Shown: in pieces, positions 36,379-42,828 of the stretch
Numbering within the stretch: the stretch's first letter is position 1
Layout of the letters: each line of letters opens with the position of its first letter
Origin: Pseudonocardia terrae
GTDB taxonomy: Bacteria; Actinomycetota; Actinomycetes; Mycobacteriales; Pseudonocardiaceae
Assembly (NCBI RefSeq): GCF_021343995.1
Contig: NZ_JAJTTE010000001.1
Location: forward strand, 224,518-288,517
DNA: 64,000 bases
Direction of reading: 5' to 3'
Translations under genes and position numbers: made by a program
Notes under the pieces: generated by a model
Told to the model about the DNA's origin: nothing
Seen by the model: the letters and a program-made list of their open reading frames with translations, nothing else
Database searches by the model: none

Positions 36379-36462
36379 ATGTTGACGGCCAGGCTTCCCC
36401 ACCTGCCCCCCGTGGTCGGAGCTGTCCCGTCGTCCGCTCCCGTCCCTGCCGAGGCGCAGTGA
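36379..36462 (+). CDS. Putative 27-residue leaderless upstream ORF coupled to flippase
   Basis: ATG 36379 opens a 28-codon frame (starts MLTARLPHLPPVVGAVP) whose TGA overlaps the flippase GTG at 36459 as GTGA. The flippase has no ribosome-binding site of its own. The peptide is Pro/Val/Ala-rich and has no recognisable domain. Same arrangement as the short ORF before the glycosyltransferase at 17240. It may be a true small protein, a leader that sets translation of the flippase, or chance. Confidence 0.4.
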   Translation: MLTARLPHLPPVVGAVPSSAPVPAEAQ

Positions 36463-38147
36463 CACGACCGGACTCCGAGGCCAGCACCCCCGTCTCCGCG
36501 CACCGGCGCGAGGAGCCCGATCCGCCCGCGGGCGGCACCCGACCCCCGGTCCCCGACCCCGATCGGCGACCGGCACCCCTCTTCGACGACGTCATTCCCG
36601 GTCCGGCCGGCGGCCGGCGGAACCCCTCGGGCGGCACGGCGGCGGGCCGCCCCGGGGATTCCGCGGCGGGCCGCCCCGGGGATTCCGCGGCGGGCCGCAC
36701 TTCGGTCGACGGCGAACCGGTGGGCTGGTTCGACAGCCCGCCCCGGCCCCACGACCTCCCGACCGTCGAGCTCGCGCCCGGCCAACCGGCGGTGCGGAGC
36801 GACGCGGCCGACGGCGACGGCCCCGAGCCCCCGGCCGAGTCCGGCAGGGATCTCGGGTCGTCGTCCGGCGGCTCGGGCAAGCGGGCGCTCTCCGACGGCC
36901 TGTCCCTCTCGATCAGCGGCGCCGTCGGGTCGCTGGCCGGCTTCGTCAGCTGGCTGATCGCGGCGCGGATCATGCCGCAGGAGGCGGTCGGCTACGCCTC
37001 GGCGTTCGTGTCGGCCTTCCTGCTGGTCGCCGGCGTGGCGCAGCTGAACCTCGACTCCGCGATGATGCTGTGGATGCCCAGGTCGGGCCGCAAGGCGTCG
37101 ACTCTCTTCTGGCGCAGCCACCTCGTGATCATCCCGTCGTGCGCGCTGGTCGGGCTGGTCTACGTGCTCCTCGAACCGCTGATGGCGTCGACGGGCGCCG
37201 GCGAGGTGCTTCCGCTCTGGGCCGGCGGACTGCTGTTCCTGGTCGCCGGCATCGGCTGGGGACTGTGGGGCGTGCACGACTTCAGCCTCATCGCGGTCGG
37301 CAAGACCTGGTGGGCGTCGTGGCGCAACATCGCCTTCGCGGTCGCCCGGATCGGCATGCTGGTCGCGCTGGGCGCGAGCCTCGGCCCGTTCGGCGTCGTG
37401 CTGTCCTGGGTGGTGCCGATCGCGCTGTGGACGCTCGGCAGCGCGGTGATCGGCGGCATCTACACGCGGAAGTTCGCGCAGCTCTCGGACCGCGAGTGGC
37501 TGCCGACGCGCCGTGAGGCCGTGTCCTTCCTCGGCCCCACGACCTTGGCCCACTGGGGCACGGTGCTGCTGTTCAACCAGGTCACGGTGATCGTGACCCA
37601 GCGCTTCGGCGCGACGACCGGTGCGGCGTTCTTCATCGCCTGGCAGGCGGTCATGGTGATCGACATCGCCGCGCAGCGGTTCATGCAGTCGCTGTCGGCG
37701 CAGCTGGCCAGGGACCCGGAGAACGCGGCGGCGCACATCCGGGCCTCGCGGAAGCGGCTGTACCTGATCTTCCTGCCGATGATCGTGGTCGGCGTCCTGC
37801 TGGCCCGCTGGGGCCTGGAGTTCTTCGGCCCGGGCTACGCCTCGGCCGACGACGTGCTCCGCGTGCTGCTGCTCGGCATGATCGCCCGGCTGGTGATCTC
37901 GCACGAGCTCGGTGTGCGGCAGGCGCGGCACGACGGCGTCGGTTTCGCCCGGCTCCAGCTGATCAGCACCGCGTTCGTGATCGTCGTGGTGCTGTTCATC
38001 CCGATCGGCCCGGCCGACGCCTCGGGCGCGCACCCCGTGGAGCACCTGATGCCGGTGGCCGCGGGCTACGCGATCTCGCAGCTGGTCTGCGCGGTCGCGC
38101 TGGTCGTGTGGCCTCGCCTGCGCCGCAGGACCCCGACGAGCACCTGA
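36459..38147 (+). CDS. Wzx-like polysaccharide flippase (second of two)
   Basis: 562-aa polytopic protein. The first 145 residues are disordered and acidic/Pro-rich, and include 2.4 copies of a 24-bp tandem repeat (AAGRPGDS). The transporter domain starts near LSDGLSLSISGAVGSLAGF and has about 12-14 helices. It belongs to the same broad flippase group as the protein at 27527-29260 but differs in sequence and strand. Two flippases suggest either two repeat units or a lipid-linked sugar and a separate teichoic-acid-like substrate. The start is read from the GTGA overlap. Confidence 0.87.
   Translation: MTRPDSEASTPVSAHRREEPDPPAGGTRPPVPDPDRRPAPLFDDVIPGPAGGRRNPSGGTAAGRPGDSAAGRPGDSAAGRTSVDGEPVGWFDSPPRPHDLPTVELAPGQPAVRSDAADGDGPEPPAESGRDLGSSSGGSGKRALSDGLSLSISGAVGSLAGFVSWLIAARIMPQEAVGYASAFVSAFLLVAGVAQLNLDSAMMLWMPRSGRKASTLFWRSHLVIIPSCALVGLVYVLLEPLMASTGAGEVLPLWAGGLLFLVAGIGWGLWGVHDFSLIAVGKTWWASWRNIAFAVARIGMLVALGASLGPFGVVLSWVVPIALWTLGSAVIGGIYTRKFAQLSDREWLPTRREAVSFLGPTTLAHWGTVLLFNQVTVIVTQRFGATTGAAFFIAWQAVMVIDIAAQRFMQSLSAQLARDPENAAAHIRASRKRLYLIFLPMIVVGVLLARWGLEFFGPGYASADDVLRVLLLGMIARLVISHELGVRQARHDGVGFARLQLISTAFVIVVVLFIPIGPADASGAHPVEHLMPVAAGYAISQLVCAVALVVWPRLRRRTPTST
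36642..36698 (+). repeat. 24-bp tandem repeat in flippase N terminus
   Basis: Two full copies (36642-36665, 36666-36689) and a partial third of a 24-bp unit beginning GCGGGCCGCCCCGGGG. In frame, encoding eight-residue repeats in a disordered region; likely length-variable between strains. Confidence 0.9.
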
Positions 38148-38153
38148 TGCATT

Positions 38154-38253
38154 ATGGAACCATAACGCTCTCATTCGGGCGAAAGACGAGCGTTATGGTT
38201 TCATAACGCCCGAATCCGCGGGGAGAACGAGCGTTATGGTTCCATGGTGCGGG
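38154..38253. repeat. Family A array 2 (three cores, 41-bp pitch)
   Basis: Cores start at 38154, 38195 and 38236, exactly 41 bp apart. The best core reads GCGTTATGGTTTCATAACGC. The first linker has inverted ends AACGCTC and GAGCGTT. The 106-bp gap between the flippase and aldehyde dehydrogenase stop codons is filled from end to end. Confidence 0.92.
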
Positions 38254-39726
38254 TCAGCCCAGGCCGCCGATGGCGACGTACTTGACCTCGAGGAACTCCT
38301 CGATCCCGACCGTGCCGCCCTCGCGGCCCAGGCCGGACTCCTTGATCCCGCCGAACGGGGCCGCCGGGTTGGACACCAGGCCGGTGTTGAGCCCGACCAT
38401 GCCGCTCTCGACCTTCTCCGAGACCCGCAGCGCCCGGTTCAGGTTCTCCGTGAACACGTAGTTGACCAGGCCGAACTCGGTGGCGTTGGCCGCGGCGAGG
38501 GCCTCGTCCTCGGTGTCGAACACCGAGATGGGCGCGACCGGGCCGAAGATCTCCTCGTGGTTGAGCCGCGAGTCCCGCGGCACGTCGGTGAGCACCGTCG
38601 GCCGGTAGAAGTAGCCCGGGCCCTCCACGGCCTCGCCGCCGACCTTGACCTGCGCGCCGTTGGCGACCGCGTCGCCGACCAGGTCGACGACCTTGTCCCG
38701 GCCCTTCGCGTCGACGAGCGGGCCCACCTGCACGCCGTCCTCGGTGCCGCGGCCGACTCTCAGCGCGCCCATCCGCTCGGCGAGCTTGGCGGCGAACTCC
38801 TCGGCCACGCCGCGCTGGACGTAGAAGCGGTTGGCGGCGGTGCACGCCTCGCCCATGTTCCGCATCTTCGCGAGCATCGCGCCCTCGACGGCCTTGTCGA
38901 GGTCGGCGTCGTCGAACACGAGGAACGAGGCGTTGCCGCCCAGCTCCATCGAGGTGCGCAGGACCTTGGCGGCGCACTGCTCCAGCAGGATCTTGCCGAC
39001 GCCCGTCGAGCCGGTGAACGAGAGCTTCCGCGCGCGGCCGTCCTTGATGATCGGCTCCATCACACCGCTCGCGTCCGTGGCGTTGACGATGTTGAGCACG
39101 CCGGCCGGCAGCCCGGCGTCGAGCAAGATCTGGCCCAGCGCCAGCATCGACAGCGGGGTCTGCGGCGCGGGCTTGATCACGACGGTGCAGCCCGCGGCGA
39201 TCGCCGGGCCGATCTTGCGGGTGCCCATGGCGAGCGGGAAGTTCCAGGGCGTGATGAACACGCACGGGCCGACCGGCTGCTTCATCACGAGGAAGCGGCT
39301 GCCGCCCGCGGGTGCGGTGGCGTACCCGCCGTCGATCCGGACGGCCTCCTCGCTGAACCAGCGGAAGAACTCGGCGGCGTAGGTGACCTCGCCCCGCGAC
39401 TCGGCCAGCGGCTTGCCCATCTCGAGGGTCATGAGCAGGGCTAGGTCGTCGACGCGCGCGATCATCGTCTCGTAGGCGCGGCGCAGGATCTCCCCGCGCT
39501 CGCGCGGCGCCATGGCGGCGAAGCCGGCCTGTGCCTCGTGGGCGGCGGTGAGCGCGGCGAGGCCGTCCTCCGGCCCCGCGTCGGCGACCTCGACGAGGAC
39601 CTCGCCCGTCGACGGGTCCTCGACCTTCGTCGTCGCCCCCGACGACGCCGGTCGCCACTCGCCGCCGATGAGCAGACCGGTGGGGACGGCCTCGAGGACC
39701 TTCCGTTCGAGATCGGGGTTCGTCAT
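38254..39726 (-). CDS. NAD(P)-dependent aldehyde dehydrogenase (succinate-semialdehyde type)
   Basis: 490-aa aldehyde dehydrogenase. Cofactor and catalytic segments: TPWNFPLAM, SFTGSTGVGK, ELGGNA with the general-base Glu, and the catalytic Cys in NMGEACTAANRF. The C terminus has PFGGIKESGLGREGG. Overall it is closest by eye to succinate-semialdehyde dehydrogenases (GabD). No GABA aminotransferase is nearby, so the aldehyde is not certain. It is divergent from the acyl-CoA dehydrogenase pair across only 66 bp. Confidence 0.92.
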   Translation of the reverse strand: MTNPDLERKVLEAVPTGLLIGGEWRPASSGATTKVEDPSTGEVLVEVADAGPEDGLAALTAAHEAQAGFAAMAPRERGEILRRAYETMIARVDDLALLMTLEMGKPLAESRGEVTYAAEFFRWFSEEAVRIDGGYATAPAGGSRFLVMKQPVGPCVFITPWNFPLAMGTRKIGPAIAAGCTVVIKPAPQTPLSMLALGQILLDAGLPAGVLNIVNATDASGVMEPIIKDGRARKLSFTGSTGVGKILLEQCAAKVLRTSMELGGNASFLVFDDADLDKAVEGAMLAKMRNMGEACTAANRFYVQRGVAEEFAAKLAERMGALRVGRGTEDGVQVGPLVDAKGRDKVVDLVGDAVANGAQVKVGGEAVEGPGYFYRPTVLTDVPRDSRLNHEEIFGPVAPISVFDTEDEALAAANATEFGLVNYVFTENLNRALRVSEKVESGMVGLNTGLVSNPAAPFGGIKESGLGREGGTVGIEEFLEVKYVAIGGLG

Positions 39727-39780
39727 GCCCCGGATGTTCCCATCCCGCCACACCTTGATGCACGTGCCCGATCCGTGGGC

Positions 39781-39786
39781 TAGGAA
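39781..39786 (+). promoter_or_regulatory. -10-like element before the acyl-CoA dehydrogenase pair
   Basis: TAGGAA, 6 nt before GTG 39793; an AAGGA also lies close to the start, so leaderless and Shine-Dalgarno initiation cannot be separated. Confidence 0.3.
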
Positions 39787-39792
39787 GGACGG

Positions 39793-40974
39793 GTGACGGA
39801 CACGATGGCGACACTGCCGGATCTCGTGCCCCCGCCGGTGGAGCTGCCGGAGCGCGTCGCGGCGCTGCGGTCCGAGGTGCGGGCGTTCCTCGCGGAGGAG
39901 CGTGCGGCCGGGGCCTGGCGTCCGCGTGCGGACACCTGGCTCTCGGGGTGGGACGAGCGGTTCACCAAGGAGCTGGCGCGGCGCGGCTGGCTGGGGATGA
40001 CGATCCCGACCGAGTACGGCGGGCACGGTCGCGGCGCGCTGGACCGGTACGTGGTGACCGAGGAGCTGTTGGCGGCGGGCGCGCCGGTGGCCGCGCACTG
40101 GGTGGCGGACCGGCAGATCGGGCCGTCGCTGATGCGCTTCGGCACCGAGGAGCAGCGGCAGAGGTTCCTGCCGGGGATCGCGGCGGGGGAGGTGTACTTC
40201 GGGATCGGCATGTCGGAGCCGGACTCGGGCTCGGACCTGGCGTCGGTGCGGTCCAAGGCCGACCGGGTCGACGGCGGCTGGGAGCTGACCGGCACGAAGG
40301 TCTGGACGTCGGGGGCGCATCACGCGCACGCGTTCTTCGCCCTGGTGCGGACCTCGCCGAAGGACGACACCAACCGGCACGCCGGGCTGTCGCAGCTGAT
40401 CGTGGACCTGAAGGCGCCGGGGGTGACGATCCGGCCGATCCCGCTGCTCACGGGCGCGCACCACTTCAACGAGGTGGTGTTCGACAAGGTCTTCATCCCG
40501 GACTCGATGGTGCTGGGCGAGATCGGGCAGGGCTGGCACCAGGTGACCTCGGAGCTGGCGTTCGAGCGGTCGGGCCCGGAGCGGTACCTGTCGACGTTCC
40601 CGCTGCTGGTGGCGTTGCTGGGCGAGGTCTCGGCGCAGGAGCTGGACGCCGGGCGGCGCCGGGACCTGGGCGGGCTGGTGTCGCGGTACTGGACGTTGCG
40701 GCGGATGTCGCTGGCCATCGCGGGCGCGCTGGAGGCGGGCAAGGCGCCCGAGCTGGCCGCGGCGGTGGTGAAGGACCTGGGTACCCGGTTCGAGAACGAG
40801 GTGATCGACGCGGCCCGGCTGCTGGTGTCGATCCCGCCGGACCCGGCCGGCGAGCAGGGCGGCTTCGCCCGGCTGCTGGCCGATGCGGTGTTGCACGCCC
40901 CGGGCTTCACGCTGCGGGGCGGGACGAACGAGATCCTGCGCGGGATCGTGGCACGAGGACTGGGTCTGCGATGA
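39793..40974 (+). CDS. Acyl-CoA dehydrogenase, larger subunit
   Basis: 393-aa FadE-type flavoprotein that makes 2-enoyl-CoA from acyl-CoA. LGMTIPTEYGGHGRG, the FAD/substrate segments GIGMSEPDSGSDLASV and WTSGAHHAH, and the C-terminal RGGTNEILRGIVARGLGL are all typical. Glu residues in FERSGPER are candidates for the catalytic base region. It overlaps the next acyl-CoA dehydrogenase by ATGA. Such pairs in actinobacteria often form alpha2-beta2 enzymes for bulky or branched acyl-CoA, for example steroid side chains. Substrate unknown. Confidence 0.92.
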   Translation: MTDTMATLPDLVPPPVELPERVAALRSEVRAFLAEERAAGAWRPRADTWLSGWDERFTKELARRGWLGMTIPTEYGGHGRGALDRYVVTEELLAAGAPVAAHWVADRQIGPSLMRFGTEEQRQRFLPGIAAGEVYFGIGMSEPDSGSDLASVRSKADRVDGGWELTGTKVWTSGAHHAHAFFALVRTSPKDDTNRHAGLSQLIVDLKAPGVTIRPIPLLTGAHHFNEVVFDKVFIPDSMVLGEIGQGWHQVTSELAFERSGPERYLSTFPLLVALLGEVSAQELDAGRRRDLGGLVSRYWTLRRMSLAIAGALEAGKAPELAAAVVKDLGTRFENEVIDAARLLVSIPPDPAGEQGGFARLLADAVLHAPGFTLRGGTNEILRGIVARGLGLR

Positions 40975-42011
40975 GCAGTGAGATGAGCTCCGAGCTGCGG
41001 GAGATGGCGGAGTCGGTCTTCGGCGACGCCTGGGACAGCTCCACCGACGCGTTCGACGCGAAGCTGTGGGAGAGCGTCGAGCAGACCGGGCTGGCCCGGC
41101 TGACCCTGCCCGAGGAGGCCGGGGGCAGCGGCGGCACGATGTCCGACGCGGCGGCGGTGCTGATCGCGGCCGGGCAGTTCGCGGCGCGGGTGCCGCTGGT
41201 GGAGACCGACCTGCTTGCGGCGTGGCTGCTGCACGCGGCCGGGATCGAGGTGCCGTCCGGGCCGTTGTCGGCGACGGTTGCCGGGAACCTGACCATCCAG
41301 CCGGCCGCGGGCGGGGCCGGCGCAGACGTGTCCGGCACGCTGCGGCGGGTGCCGTGGGGCCGGGCGGTCTCCGCCGTCGCGGTGCTGGCCGGCGAGCAGG
41401 TGCTGCTGGTCGAGACGGCCGGGGCCGGGGTCGAGGAGGGGACCAACCTCGCCGAGGAGCCCCGCGACGACCTGGTGCTCAACGAGCTGACCGTGCGGCA
41501 CGTGGCCGCGGTGCCGTCGGTGGCGGTGGTCGAGTTCCCGCTGCGGGCGGCGCTGGGCCGGGCGCTGCTGCTGGCCGGTGCGGCCCGCGGCGCGGTGGCG
41601 ATGGCGGTCAAGTATGCGACCGAGCGGGTGCAGTTCGGCCGCCCGATCGCGAAGCTGCAGGCCATCCAGCAGACCCTCGCGCTGGCCGGGGCGGAGGTGG
41701 CCGCCGCCGCGGCGGCGACCGAGGCCGCCGCGCGGGAGGTCGACAAGCACGGGTTCGCCGAGGCGTCGTTCGCGATCGCCGCGGCCAAGGCCCGGGCGGG
41801 GGAGGCGGCCGGCCAGGTCGCCCGGATCACCCACCAGGTACATGGCGCGATCGGGTTCACCCGCGAGCACGACCTGCGGCTGGTCACCACCCGGCTCTGG
41901 GCCTGGCGGGACGAGGACGGCTCCGAGGCCTACTGGAACGACCGGGTCGGCGCCCGCGTCCTCGAGGTCGGCGCCGAGGGCCTCTGGCCCCTGCTGACTG
42001 GCACCCCCTGA
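40971..42011 (+). CDS. Acyl-CoA dehydrogenase, smaller partner subunit
   Basis: 346-aa divergent acyl-CoA dehydrogenase. The C-terminal helical domain is recognisable (KYATERVQFGRPIAKLQAIQ, then THQVHGAIGFTREHDL), while the middle beta domain is short and the usual FAD-binding motifs are weak. This is the pattern of the second subunit in heteromeric FadE enzymes, which completes the FAD site at the interface. The ATGA overlap implies equal synthesis with the first subunit. It ends 6 bp before a Family A repeat core. Confidence 0.88.
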   Translation: MSSEMSSELREMAESVFGDAWDSSTDAFDAKLWESVEQTGLARLTLPEEAGGSGGTMSDAAAVLIAAGQFAARVPLVETDLLAAWLLHAAGIEVPSGPLSATVAGNLTIQPAAGGAGADVSGTLRRVPWGRAVSAVAVLAGEQVLLVETAGAGVEEGTNLAEEPRDDLVLNELTVRHVAAVPSVAVVEFPLRAALGRALLLAGAARGAVAMAVKYATERVQFGRPIAKLQAIQQTLALAGAEVAAAAAATEAAAREVDKHGFAEASFAIAAAKARAGEAAGQVARITHQVHGAIGFTREHDLRLVTTRLWAWRDEDGSEAYWNDRVGARVLEVGAEGLWPLLTGTP

Positions 42012-42017
42012 CCCACC

Positions 42018-42192
42018 ATGGAGCCATGACGCCCGGATCAGGCTGCTCCAGGCGTTATGGCTCCATAACCCACGACCGGCGCCGCGGAATGTGCATCATG
42101 GTTCCATAACGTGCATTTCCAGCCGTCGAACTCGCGTTATGGCTCCATGACGCACATGTGGAGCCCTGGAAACGTGCGTCGTGGCTCCATGA
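42018..42192. repeat. Family A array 3 (five cores)
   Basis: Cores start at 42018, 42057, 42098, 42139 and 42181: steps of 39, 41, 41 and 42 bp. Centres are GC, CT or TT dinucleotides, for example TTATGG-CT-CCATAA. The array fills the gap between the convergent acyl-CoA dehydrogenase and flavin-protein genes, starting 6 bp after the first stop. Confidence 0.9.
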
Positions 42193-42204
42193 CGGGCGGG
42201 TGGA

Positions 42205-42690
42205 TCAGGAGCCGGGCCGTTGGCGGGCGCCCGGCAGCTTGCGGAAGTCCCAGCTGCTGATCTTCTCCGGGGTGAGGCGGAGCCAGGCGTGCCGGCCGTC
42301 GATCACCACGTGGCCGCCGGTGTACTTGTCCGCGAAGGCCTGCTCGACCCGCTCCAGCTCGGGGTTGGGCTCGCCGGTGCGCGGAATCTCGCCGACCGGC
42401 TCGACCCGCCCGCGGATCTCGACGCCGCGGAGCTGGTCGTAGTCGTGCCCGGCGTCGACCACCGCCCCGATGCGCGGGTCCTTCTCCAGGTCCGCCCAGC
42501 GCTGCGCGCGGACGAGAGAAGTCAGCCACATCGCGGAGCCGTCCCAGTGGAACCAGAGCGGCGTGGCGTGCGGGCCGTGCGTGCCGTTGGTGGCCACGCG
42601 GACGGTCCGCTCCTCGGCGAGGAAGGCGTCCCGCTCGTCGTCGGTCATGGCGATGGCCCGGCCCCGGCGCTGGGTCTTCGGTGCGGTCAT
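42205..42690 (-). CDS. PPOX-class split-barrel flavin/F420-binding protein
   Basis: 161-aa protein of the pyridoxamine 5'-phosphate oxidase-like split beta-barrel group. RTVRVATNGTHGPHATPLWFHWDG and a following RAQRWADLEKDPRIGAVV are the usual strands. RPGR-type and F420-specific residues are not clear, so FMN or F420 is open. It may reduce or oxidise a small compound, or bind heme/flavin. It faces the acyl-CoA dehydrogenase pair and is divergent from the PEP-utilising enzyme. Confidence 0.85.
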   Translation of the reverse strand: MTAPKTQRRGRAIAMTDDERDAFLAEERTVRVATNGTHGPHATPLWFHWDGSAMWLTSLVRAQRWADLEKDPRIGAVVDAGHDYDQLRGVEIRGRVEPVGEIPRTGEPNPELERVEQAFADKYTGGHVVIDGRHAWLRLTPEKISSWDFRKLPGARQRPGS

Positions 42691-42701
42691 GCCCGGGACA
42701 T

Positions 42702-42713
42702 TACCGACCGGTA
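42702..42713. promoter_or_regulatory. Inverted repeat TACCG-AC-CGGTA
   Basis: Perfect 5-bp arms, 11 bp before the flavin-protein gene start on the minus strand. Short palindromes of this form are common TetR-family operators in actinomycetes; the regulator is not in the window. Confidence 0.45.
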
Positions 42714-42765
42714 GAGGCGGGCGGGGGCGGCCGGCGGGATCGCGGGAGCGCAGGTCGCACGCTCA

Positions 42766-42805
42766 TTCAACATGCGTTGAAAATGGGTCCGGGCCGGACT
42801 ACGCT
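42766..42805 (+). promoter_or_regulatory. Promoter with overlapping inverted repeat before the PEP-utilising gene
   Basis: TTGAAA (42777-42782), a 17-bp spacer and TACGCT (42800-42805) form the best sigma-A-like promoter in the window. TTCAAC-ATGC-GTTGAA (42766-42781) overlaps the -35 hexamer, as expected for a repressor site. GAGGAGG at 42818-42824 is the ribosome-binding site. Confidence 0.6.
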
Positions 42806-42828
42806 CCTCCCACGCACGAGGAGGCGCC

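Noticed and set aside
13473..42192. Regular repeat-spacer pattern resembling CRISPR arrays
   Set aside because: Repeats are only about 12-20 bp and vary, linkers are about 20-29 bp and partly palindromic, units number three to five, and there are no cas genes.
42691..42828. Rifamycin-associated element before the PEP-utilising gene
   Set aside because: The expected inverted GC-rich 19-bp element was not seen; the palindromes present differ.
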